Source: an uncultured Oscillospiraceae bacterium
GTDB taxonomy: Bacteria > Bacillota > Clostridia > Oscillospirales > Oscillospiraceae
Reading direction: 5' to 3'
Length of the DNA stretch: 5,325 nt
Assembly: GCA_905205085.1 (NCBI GenBank)
Contig: CAJLCG010000126.1
Coordinates: forward strand, 1 to 5,325
Part shown: positions 1 through 5,325 of the stretch, in pieces
Layout: the number at the start of each line of letters is the position of its first letter
Position numbering within the stretch: position 1 is the first letter of the stretch
Program-made: the position numbers and the translations under genes
Notes under the pieces: model-generated
Told to the model about the DNA's origin: nothing
What the model saw: the letters and a program-made list of their open reading frames with translations, nothing else
The model's database searches: none

Positions 1-869
1 GTGTGCATGTCGGCCAGCTGGAACTGGGTGTTCTGGAACTGAGACAGACGTCTCTTGAACTGGATACGCTCCTGGGTGTACTTGACGGCCTCGTCAATGG
101 CGCCCTCGCCCAGACCCAGAGCCTGAGCAGCGATGCCGATACGGCCGCCGTCCAGGGTCTGCATGGCGATCTTGAAGCCCTGGCCTTCCTTGCCCAGCAG
201 GTTCTCCTTGGGAACGATGCAGTCCTCGAAGATCAGGTCGCAGGTGGAAGAGCCGCGGATACCCATCTTCTTCTCCTTCTTACCAACGGAGAAGCCGGGG
301 AAGGAGCTCTCCACGATGAAAGCGGAGATGCCGTGGTTGCCGGCCTTGGGGTCGGTCATGGCAAAGACAACGATGGTGCTGGCCACAGTGCCGTTGGTGA
401 TGAAGCACTTGGAGCCGTTGAGCACATAGTGGTCACCCTCCAGAACAGCGGTGGTCTGCTGGCCGGAAGCGTCGGTGCCGGCGTTGGGCTCGGTCAGGCC
501 GAAAGCGCCGATCTTCTTGCCGCTGAGCAGGTCGGGCAGATACTTCATCTTCTGCTCCTCGGTGCCGTGCTCATAGATGGGGGCGCAGCACAGAGAGGTG
601 TGGGCGGAGACGATAACACCAGTGGTGCCGCAGACCTTGGACAGCTCCTCCACGCACATGGCGTAGGACAGCACATCGCCGCCGGCGCCGCCGTACTTCT
701 TGGGGAAGTAGATGCCCATCATGCCCAGCTTGCCCATCTTCTCAACGGTCTCCATGGGGAAGCGCTCTTCCTCATCCAGCTCCTCGGCTAGGGGCTTGAC
801 CTCGTTCTCCGCAAACTCACGGTACATCTTGCGGACCATCTCTTGCTCTCTAGTCAGATGAAAATCCAT
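1..869 (-). CDS. bcd: Butyryl-CoA dehydrogenase (short-chain acyl-CoA dehydrogenase), 3' end cut off by the window
   Basis: FAD-dependent acyl-CoA dehydrogenase that reduces crotonyl-CoA to butyryl-CoA in the cytoplasm. In clostridia it usually works with the electron-transferring flavoprotein EtfAB, coupling NADH oxidation to ferredoxin reduction. 289 codons are visible; the family has about 380, so roughly 90 C-terminal residues, including the region of the catalytic Glu, lie beyond the left edge. Seen: the N-terminus MDFHLTREQEMVRKM typical of clostridial Bcd, VEELSKVCGTTGV (73-85), the acyl-CoA dehydrogenase signature GLTEPNAGTD (124-133), the flavin-contacting CFITNG (155-160), KMGIRGSST (201-209) and TLDGGRIGIAAQALG (238-252). 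The start ATG at 869 is preceded by AGGAGG (878-883) with an 8-nt spacer. It lies 23 nt after hbd, so the two are co-transcribed. Odd: the usual QFGRP/QFGKP motif reads QFKRR (270-274). Family is certain; assignment as Bcd rests on close resemblance to clostridial Bcd plus the hbd neighbour. etfB-etfA are expected next to the left but not visible. Confidence 0.95.
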   Translation of the reverse strand, partial: MDFHLTREQEMVRKMYREFAENEVKPLAEELDEEERFPMETVEKMGKLGMMGIYFPKKYGGAGGDVLSYAMCVEELSKVCGTTGVIVSAHTSLCCAPIYEHGTEEQKMKYLPDLLSGKKIGAFGLTEPNAGTDASGQQTTAVLEGDHYVLNGSKCFITNGTVASTIVVFAMTDPKAGNHGISAFIVESSFPGFSVGKKEKKMGIRGSSTCDLIFEDCIVPKENLLGKEGQGFKIAMQTLDGGRIGIAAQALGLGEGAIDEAVKYTQERIQFKRRLSQFQNTQFQLADMH

Positions 870-892
870 TTTCCAGTCCTCCTAAAACTTTT

Positions 893-1729
893 TTACTTGG
901 AATAATCGTAGAAGCCCTTGCCGGATTTGACGCCCAGCAGACCACCGCGGACCATCTTCTTCAGCAGCAGGGCAGGACGATACTTAGAATCGCCTGTCTC
1001 GTCGTACAGGGTGTTCATGATGGCCAGGCAGATATCCAGGCCGATGAAGTCGCCCAGGGCCAGAGGACCCATGGGGTGGTTGGCGCCCAGACGCATAGCC
1101 TTGTCGATGTCCTCGACGGAGGCGGTGCCGGACTCAACCAGGCCGATGGCGTCGTTGATCATGGGGATGAGCAGCTTGTTGACCACGAAGCCGGGGCCTT
1201 CCGCCACCTCAACGGGCTCCTTGCCGATGTCCTGAGCCAGCTTGTACACGAAATCGAAGGTGTCCTGGGGAGTGTTCACGCCGCGGATGACCTCGATGAG
1301 CTTCATGCTGGGCACGGGGTTGAAGAAGTGCATACCGATGAGGGGGTGCTTGAGACCATTGCCCATCTCAGTGATGGACAAAGAGGAGGTGTTGGAAGCA
1401 AAGACGGTCTCGGGCTTGCACAGCTCGTCCAGACGATGGAACAGCTCCTTCTTGGGACCCATCTCCTCGGCGATGCACTCGATGACCAGATCAGCATCAG
1501 CGGCGGCAGACTCTTCCTCGACCAGCACATTGGCCATGAGGGCGTCCTTGGTGCCCTGAGACATTTTGCCTCTGGCGACCCGCTTTTGCAGAGAAGCGTC
1601 CAGCTGCTCCTTGTGGCGCTGGGCGGAGGCGATGCTGCTGGCGTACATCAGGGCAGTGTGCCCGTTCGCGGCAAAGACCTGGGCGATACCACGACCCATG
1701 GTGCCGGCGCCGAAAATTGCAACCTTCAT
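893..1729 (-). CDS. hbd: 3-hydroxybutyryl-CoA dehydrogenase
   Basis: Cytoplasmic enzyme that reduces acetoacetyl-CoA to 3-hydroxybutyryl-CoA, the second step of butyrate synthesis after thiolase. 278 residues, complete (clostridial Hbd is about 282). Domains seen: N-terminal Rossmann fold with GAGTMG (7-12) and the following [19 protein letters not shown] (111-120); the catalytic block GMHFFNPVP (132-140), where H134 is the expected catalytic His; [16 protein letters not shown] (177-192), where N184 is the conserved Asn; and the C-terminal dimerisation domain with [19 protein letters not shown] (214-232) and [11 protein letters not shown] at the end. Start ATG at 1729 has AGGAGG (1737-1742) 7 nt upstream. 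Odd: the acidic residue that normally ends the second beta strand (Asp in clostridial homologues) is Ala30, in MYASS, which may change NADH/NADPH preference. It is the first gene of a unit with bcd. A Rex operator in its leader indicates redox control. Paralogues acting on longer hydroxyacyl-CoAs look similar, but gene context favours Hbd. Confidence 0.97.
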   Translation of the reverse strand: MKVAIFGAGTMGRGIAQVFAANGHTALMYASSIASAQRHKEQLDASLQKRVARGKMSQGTKDALMANVLVEEESAAADADLVIECIAEEMGPKKELFHRLDELCKPETVFASNTSSLSITEMGNGLKHPLIGMHFFNPVPSMKLIEVIRGVNTPQDTFDFVYKLAQDIGKEPVEVAEGPGFVVNKLLIPMINDAIGLVESGTASVEDIDKAMRLGANHPMGPLALGDFIGLDICLAIMNTLYDETGDSKYRPALLLKKMVRGGLLGVKSGKGFYDYSK

Positions 1730-1736
1730 TGTGTTT

Positions 1737-1742
1737 CCTCCT
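1737..1742 (-). promoter_or_regulatory. Ribosome binding site of hbd
   Basis: AGGAGG on the minus strand, 7 nt before the ATG at 1729. It is a perfect Shine-Dalgarno core and fixes the hbd start. Confidence 0.9.
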
Positions 1743-1763
1743 AAAAAGTTGATGTAAAACAGC

Positions 1764-1791
1764 CAAATCTAGAACGATTTGACGGGTTCTA
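1764..1791 (-). repeat. Two overlapping, mutually exclusive inverted repeats in the hbd leader
   Basis: Plus-strand CAAATC (1764-1769) is complementary to GATTTG (1776-1781) around the 6-nt loop TAGAAC (1770-1775). That loop is itself complementary to GTTCTA (1786-1791). Only one of the two 6-bp stems can form at a time in the RNA. Both are short and AT-rich, so they could be chance, a weak RNA switch, or a protein operator. Confidence 0.35.
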
Positions 1792-1816
1792 AACAGTTTT
1801 GTTAGAAAATTAACAA
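1788..1816 (-). promoter_or_regulatory. Alternative weak promoter overlapped by the Rex operator
   Basis: On the minus strand TTGTTA (1811-1816) and TTTAGA (1788-1793) are 17 nt apart, matching the sigma-A -35 and -10 elements at 4 of 6 and 3 of 6 positions. The -35 would lie inside the Rex operator, the usual arrangement for repression, and the leader would be about 50 nt. The -10 is poor, so this is a possibility only. Confidence 0.3.
1799..1816. promoter_or_regulatory. Rex operator (ROP site)
   Basis: Plus-strand TTGTTAGAAAATTAACAA: two 7-nt arms around a 4-nt spacer. The Rex consensus known from Gram-positive bacteria is TTGTTAA-N4-TTAACAA; only one defined position differs (G for A at 1805). 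Rex is a repressor that leaves DNA when NADH is high, and in clostridia it is known to control butyrate and solvent genes. The site lies 70 bp upstream of the hbd start, so it most likely controls hbd-bcd. No rex gene is in the window. Confidence 0.85.
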
Positions 1817-1827
1817 GCTAAGACCAG

Positions 1828-1863
1828 AAAAAGCGCAACACAGGGAAAAAACCTGTTGTTGCG
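1828..1863 (-). terminator. Terminator-like hairpin in the hbd leader (attenuator candidate)
   Basis: Read on the minus strand, CGCAACAACAGG (1863-1852) pairs with CCTGTGTTGCG (1844-1834) as 11 bp with one bulged A and a 7-nt loop, directly followed by CTTTTTC. This has the shape of an intrinsic terminator for leftward transcription. It lies between the predicted TATAAT promoter and hbd, so it could act as an attenuator, or it could end a short RNA of about 65-70 nt. In the plus direction the stem is followed by GCGG and no U-tract, so it acts only leftward. Confidence 0.6.
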
Positions 1864-1901
1864 GAGGCCGGAAAAGGCATAACTGTTTATGTACCTTACA
1901 A

Positions 1902-1930
1902 ATTATATCGTTTTTTCACAGCGGAAGCAA
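1902..1930 (-). promoter_or_regulatory. Sigma-A type promoter upstream of hbd-bcd
   Basis: On the minus strand a perfect -10 TATAAT (1902-1907) lies 17 nt after TTGCTT (1925-1930), which keeps the TTG of the -35. The expected transcript start is near 1895, giving a leader of about 165 nt before hbd. That leader holds the terminator-like hairpin and the Rex operator. It is the best promoter match in the gap. Confidence 0.6.
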
Positions 1931-2093
1931 GGGGGAAGCTGCCTGGCAAAATACACAGTTTTTAACCATGATTTTTGATAAATATGTTAAAATCACAGAG
2001 GCCTCACATGAACGTCGGAAAGGATGGGAAATGAGATGAAAAAATGGAATTTTTTAATGGAAAAGATGGAATAGATGGCGGGATTTGGACCGT

Positions 2094-2130
2094 AAAAACA
2101 GACGCGGCGGAACTGGGTTCCGCCGCGTCT
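2094..2130 (-). terminator. Intrinsic terminator of the paralogue operon
   Basis: Arms AGACGCGGCGGAAC (2100-2113) and GTTCCGCCGCGTCT (2117-2130) are perfectly complementary over 14 bp around a 3-nt loop. On the minus strand the stem is followed by GTTTTTACG. It starts 32 nt after the TAA stop at 2163. No T-tract follows in the plus direction, so it is one-directional and separates the envelope-protein operon from hbd-bcd. Confidence 0.92.
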
Positions 2131-2162
2131 GAACGAGAAAAACAAGGTAATAACAGTGGGGG

Positions 2163-3632
2163 TTAATCCTGGGTTTGCTGGGCGGCTTGGTGAATGATGT
2201 TGTACACCAAGGTGTCCTCGTCGTAGGAGGCAGGCTCACCCAGTACGGATACAAAGGAGCCGTCTGTATCCCGAAGCAGGACCAGATACTGCGTGTCAGA
2301 TCCTATCCACTGCCCGGAATGGTATTGATAGGTCTCCACCGCATAGGCCGACCCAAACCCTTGCTCCAGACCACAAGAGCCGGCATAGCTAACCGGGCCA
2401 AGGCGCACGTCCCCTTCCTGAGGGGCATCCGGCTGATCCACAGCGAAGTAATAAGTCTGCCCTTGGTATTTCTGGCTGTAATATTGGTGGGCCAGGGTGT
2501 AGAAATCCTGGGAGTCAATCCCGGAGAGCAGCGTGACTACGTTCTCGATCTGTTCCGAAACCTCCTCCAGAGAACCCATGGCAAAATCATAGCACCCGAT
2601 GGTGTTCTCTTCCTCGTCGTAGATGAGGCAGGCGGAAAACCAGAGCGTGTCGTCTGTGTCTGCACGGGCCAGTACCGTGTAGGCGGTCTGGGTGTCTTTC
2701 AGCTTCAGGGATGTCAGTTCCGTTTTTGTAAGGGACTGGATGGACCAAAGAGCAGAGGTGTTGTTGGCATTCAATGGGTTGTTGTCCTTGCGGGTGAATG
2801 CCTCCAGCCAGTTCCGGACCTGCCAGGCTACGGGAATGGGCAACTCTTCCTCCGGCATGAGGAAGAAGATCTCGTTGTGGTCGGGGGTCCACTGGGGACC
2901 GTCCCCGTTGATGACTGCATTGTCGGTCTGAACAAAGACATCCACGCCGCCGGGGGCCATGAGGGCCTTGTGCTCCTGCCAGTAGGCCTCATAGTCCTTA
3001 CGGGCCTGGGAGTCCTCCTGGCGTACATCCCCCTCTACCGGCCAGACCCAGGTGAAGTCGGTGCCGTCATAGCGGATGAGGCCCGCTTCCCCATAGGTAA
3101 GTCCCAGGTGAATGCTGTTGGCTACATAGAGCAGAAATTCTTCTCCATCTTTATGGAAGGTGGTGACGTGGGGCTGGCCGCCAGTACTGAGCGTGGTAAA
3201 GACGGGGGTGGTCAGCTGACCGGTTCGTTGGTCCTGTACGCCTATGGCGAGCAGAGATTCGGAACGGTCGGTGTAGACGGCAACGGCTCCCAGAGCATAA
3301 TTCCCATAGTCACCGGGTGTGAGGGCTAAGAGTTCGGCGGAGACAGATTGTTCTGGGTCAGGCAGCAGCGTGCGGGCAACCTGAGCCAGATCTTCCCGCA
3401 GGGCCATCTGGTCCACCCGGCCGGAGGACACGTTGGAGACAAACTCGGTCCCCACCTGACAGGATACCAGGGAACCACATAAAACAATGATCAGAGCAGT
3501 CACGGCCAGCACCGGCATGGGCGGGCGTTTCTTTTTCCACTGGAAGATGTTACGGATGCGGTCCTCTGTCTCCCGAGCTGAGCCGGACAGCCGGGTAGTT
3601 AGTGGAGAACAAGGCATACGGGGCTTTTCCAT
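2163..3632 (-). CDS. Uncharacterised membrane-anchored or lipoprotein-like exported protein, downstream paralogue
   Basis: Function not recognised. 489 residues from ATG at 3632, chosen because AGGAGG (3641-3646) is 8 nt upstream; a TTG at 3638 would be only 2 nt from it. Layout: short basic cytoplasmic segment (1-36, with RETEDRIRNIFQWKKKRP), one hydrophobic segment (about 39-57), then a lipobox-like LVSC with Cys58, then about 430 residues expected outside the membrane. The last 108 residues (about 382-489), with APQEGDV, YAG and LGEP, match a domain in the upstream neighbour. The RIRNIFQWKKK segment before a membrane span resembles the end of M56/BlaR1-like sensors of Clostridia, but no M56 HExxH peptidase is present here, so this may be a detached sensor tail (inference). 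A cleaved lipoprotein is the alternative; the 36-residue n-region is long for that. Translation is probably coupled to the upstream gene, whose stop is 15 nt away. Confidence 0.88.
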   Translation of the reverse strand: MEKPRMPCSPLTTRLSGSARETEDRIRNIFQWKKKRPPMPVLAVTALIIVLCGSLVSCQVGTEFVSNVSSGRVDQMALREDLAQVARTLLPDPEQSVSAELLALTPGDYGNYALGAVAVYTDRSESLLAIGVQDQRTGQLTTPVFTTLSTGGQPHVTTFHKDGEEFLLYVANSIHLGLTYGEAGLIRYDGTDFTWVWPVEGDVRQEDSQARKDYEAYWQEHKALMAPGGVDVFVQTDNAVINGDGPQWTPDHNEIFFLMPEEELPIPVAWQVRNWLEAFTRKDNNPLNANNTSALWSIQSLTKTELTSLKLKDTQTAYTVLARADTDDTLWFSACLIYDEEENTIGCYDFAMGSLEEVSEQIENVVTLLSGIDSQDFYTLAHQYYSQKYQGQTYYFAVDQPDAPQEGDVRLGPVSYAGSCGLEQGFGSAYAVETYQYHSGQWIGSDTQYLVLLRDTDGSFVSVLGEPASYDEDTLVYNIIHQAAQQTQD

Positions 3633-3640
3633 AAACAAAA

Positions 3641-3646
3641 CCTCCT
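3641..3646 (-). promoter_or_regulatory. Ribosome binding site between the two paralogues
   Basis: AGGAGG on the minus strand just after the TGA stop (3648-3650) of the upstream gene and 8 nt before the ATG at 3632. It decides the start of the downstream gene and supports translational coupling. Confidence 0.88.
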
Positions 3647-3647
3647 G

Positions 3648-5325
3648 TCAATCAAGCATATTGGTGAGGGTAATCTGGCGCAGGGTATCCCCGCTGAAGA
3701 AAAATAGAATGGCAGGACCAAAACAGGGAGACTCCAGATCGGAGAAGTCGGTTACCTGACTGGGATCGTGGAAGCTCCAGGGAATATAGGAGAGCATATC
3801 TGGCTCGTCGGGATACTTATCCCAGTAGTTTCCGGTAACTGCCTCGGGATAGGCGGTCAGCACGTCTTCTCGGCTGGCGCCTACCCGGATTCCTCGGGGC
3901 GTGTAGAGGTCATCCCGGGTCACGTCCAGGGTGTTCAGAGAAAAGGTGTCCCGGTCCGCGGCATAGTAGCGCAGGGCAGAAAAACCCTCCACGCTCCACC
4001 GCTCCCAGTAGCTGCCCTCACTATAAATAGGTTCCCAGCCTTCCAGAATTTGAATTTCCGGTTCCCCATCATAAGCGGGACGGAATAAATCATACCAATT
4101 TCCGGGGCCGATGGGGTTGGGGTAGCCATCCCGGAAGAGACAGACTTCGATGTCCAGCAGATCCCAGGCGGTTTGTCGAATGATATCTTCCATCTCCATT
4201 CCTTCTATGGAGAAGGATGCGGTGGGCTCGCCCAACACTCCCTGGAAGGCACCGTCCTGGCCCCGGGACAGGACGATCAGGGAGGGCTGGGGAATGGGGG
4301 TGGTCCACTGGCTGGAGGAGAACTGGCTCGTTTGAATCCAAAAGGCCACGCCGGTGGTTTCATAGAGAAGGGCTTCTCCGGCATAGGTGACGGAACCTAA
4401 GACCACGTCCCCTTCCTGGGGGGCCGCGGGCAGGTCAGAAAGCCAATAGGTGTTCCGTCCTGGATAGGCCTGCTGATAGTATGTAAGAATCAGTTCGTCC
4501 CGCAGTTTGGTGTCAGAATCCGAAAGCTTCAGGCCGCTGGCGGAAGACAATCCACCATCCGGTTCCCCGCCGCTGAAATTCCATTGCCGCCAAAGAGGCG
4601 GGTCCAGGTCGGTACACTCCTGCGCCGGAACCAGAGGTTGAAGATCTGTGACGGTATATTGGTCATAGAGGGTAAAGGTGCCGTCCGACCAGATATAGAG
4701 GTTGTCCGAGCCGCTGACAAAGTCGGAGACCGCGTCATTCCGGTCGTCCACCCGAGCGGTGAGATAGAAGATGGGATTTCCGTCTGTCCCCATGCGGAAT
4801 CCCTCTACCACCTGGTTTTGAATGCACAGGTCGGCGCCTGGGATATCCTGGCCCAGGGTTGGGTCATACTGGTCGGCCAGGGCCTGGCAGAGCCCGTCCT
4901 CGGTTTGCCCGGCCAACTCCAGAGCCTCCTCCAGAGTTACCTGCTGCCCAGTCTTTTTATCGTAGACCAGGGAAGTGACATGGCCAGTGTTCAGGTCCGT
5001 GTGAAATTCCTCCCGGAAGAAAACCAGATTCCAATAGCGCTGGGTCTCAGATGGATAGAGTAGGCAGTGATTTTCCGCAGCTGATAGGGAGGAATCAGCG
5101 ACATCTCTATCTAAGATATCCTGATACTCCGCCTTCAGCTGGCTCAGGGCCTGATTGATGGCGGCAACTCCCTCCGTGGGCTGCTCATCGGCGGACATGG
5201 CCAGGGCGGGGATCTCAATATAATTGCCCTGTATATCATAATACTGTGTATCCATGACCAGAGCGACCGACTGCGTCCGCTCCTGGCAGGACACCAGCGA
5301 GCCGCACAGCGCAATGATCACGGCG
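3648..5325 (-). CDS. Uncharacterised exported/membrane protein with DUF3298/RsiV-like region, upstream paralogue, 5' partial
   Basis: Function not recognised. 558 codons are visible and the frame is open to the right edge; the GTG at 5321 lies inside the hydrophobic segment AVIIALCGSLVSCQ, so the true start is outside. Numbered from that GTG: membrane segment ending at Cys12; about 30-225 resembling the DUF4163/DUF3298 fold of RsiV-type proteins (IEIPAL, AINQAL, then VTSLVYDKKTGQQVTLEEAL and a late LYIWSDGTFTLYDQY); about 278-390 the domain shared with the downstream gene (YYQQAYPG, APQEGDVVLG, YAG, GVLGEP); and a unique tail (about 395-557) with TPRGIRVGASREDVLTAYPE, which looks like a BamE/SmpA-type repeat unit, ending FSGDTLRQITLTNMLD. 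Domain names are from memory of sequence style and not certain. The missing N-terminus could be a short anchor, as in its neighbour, or a whole M56 peptidase domain. Likely co-transcribed with the downstream gene. Confidence 0.85.
   Translation of the reverse strand, partial: AVIIALCGSLVSCQERTQSVALVMDTQYYDIQGNYIEIPALAMSADEQPTEGVAAINQALSQLKAEYQDILDRDVADSSLSAAENHCLLYPSETQRYWNLVFFREEFHTDLNTGHVTSLVYDKKTGQQVTLEEALELAGQTEDGLCQALADQYDPTLGQDIPGADLCIQNQVVEGFRMGTDGNPIFYLTARVDDRNDAVSDFVSGSDNLYIWSDGTFTLYDQYTVTDLQPLVPAQECTDLDPPLWRQWNFSGGEPDGGLSSASGLKLSDSDTKLRDELILTYYQQAYPGRNTYWLSDLPAAPQEGDVVLGSVTYAGEALLYETTGVAFWIQTSQFSSSQWTTPIPQPSLIVLSRGQDGAFQGVLGEPTASFSIEGMEMEDIIRQTAWDLLDIEVCLFRDGYPNPIGPGNWYDLFRPAYDGEPEIQILEGWEPIYSEGSYWERWSVEGFSALRYYAADRDTFSLNTLDVTRDDLYTPRGIRVGASREDVLTAYPEAVTGNYWDKYPDEPDMLSYIPWSFHDPSQVTDFSDLESPCFGPAILFFFSGDTLRQITLTNMLD

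Larger units (their letters stand above)
1730..2162. other. AT-rich regulatory gap between hbd and the upstream operon
   Basis: About 430 bp without a supportable gene, clearly more AT-rich than the flanking coding DNA. Going leftward on the minus strand it contains the terminator of the paralogue operon, an AT-rich stretch with no recognised feature (about 1931-2093), a sigma-A promoter, a terminator-like hairpin, a Rex operator, overlapping small inverted repeats and the hbd ribosome binding site. Only very short reading frames occur here and none has a convincing start context. Confidence 0.85.

Noticed and set aside
3..791. Long open frame on the plus strand opposite bcd
   Set aside because: It is antisense to an unmistakable bcd; its Leu/Ala/Gly-rich product has no recognisable motif, and such frames are expected from GC-biased third codon positions.
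1076..1744. Plus-strand open frame opposite hbd
   Set aside because: It mirrors hbd codon bias, covers the hbd ribosome binding site, and has no recognisable family.
1920..1971. 17-codon minus-strand frame starting MVKNCVF
   Set aside because: It has no ribosome binding site and overlaps the predicted promoter.
1960..1992. Inverted repeat TTTTAAC / GTTAAAA with a 19-nt spacer
   Set aside because: Arms are only 7 bp and AT-rich in an AT-rich stretch; spacing does not fit the Rex operator or another site I can name.
2036..2074. 12-codon plus-strand frame (MKKWNFLMEKME) with a purine-rich stretch upstream
   Set aside because: Too short, AT-rich chance sequence; only a -10-like TAAAAT near 1988 without a matching -35.
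2175..3329. 384-codon plus-strand open frame opposite the downstream paralogue
   Set aside because: The minus-strand gene has a strong ribosome binding site, an anchor segment, a paralogue next door and a terminator. The plus frame has none of these.
3636..3638. TTG as the start of the downstream paralogue
   Set aside because: Only 2 nt from the ribosome binding site, while an ATG two codons later has ideal spacing.
5319..5321. GTG as the start of the upstream paralogue
   Set aside because: It is in the middle of the hydrophobic anchor; the downstream paralogue has about 45 residues before the matching point, and the frame stays open to the window edge.

Overview
The window reads as a chromosomal segment from an anaerobic, butyrate-forming member of the Clostridia. 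The moderately GC-rich genes, AGGAGG ribosome binding sites and M56/BlaR1-tail type membrane proteins fit an Oscillospiraceae-like gut bacterium (inference; no marker gene is present). All four genes lie on the minus strand, so the window is read from right to left.

Right part (2163-5325): two tandem genes for exported or membrane-anchored proteins that are related to each other. The upstream one (3648-5325) enters from beyond the right edge and lacks its N-terminus. The downstream one (2163-3632) is complete. Both carry the same hydrophobic segment ending in CGSLVSCQ and the same domain of about 110 residues containing APQEGDV. They are 15 nt apart, with a strong ribosome binding site in the gap, so they are very probably one operon. 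A perfect 14-bp hairpin with a U-tract (2094-2130) ends this unit. The juxtamembrane segment of the complete protein resembles the end of M56/BlaR1-like membrane sensors, so the pair may derive from the tail of such a receptor.

Middle (1730-2162): an AT-rich regulatory gap of about 430 bp. Read toward the left it holds a good sigma-A promoter (TTGCTT, 17 nt, TATAAT), then a terminator-like hairpin with a U-tract, then a near-perfect Rex operator (17 of 18 positions defined or free, one mismatch), then small competing inverted repeats and the hbd ribosome binding site.

Left part (1-1729): hbd (3-hydroxybutyryl-CoA dehydrogenase) followed after 23 nt by bcd (butyryl-CoA dehydrogenase), which is cut off by the left edge. 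These are two steps of the reductive conversion of acetoacetyl-CoA to butyryl-CoA. The Rex site implies control by the NADH/NAD+ ratio. The most notable points are the layered leader (promoter, hairpin, Rex box), the missing acidic residue at the cofactor-selecting position of Hbd, and the uncharacterised paralogous envelope proteins.
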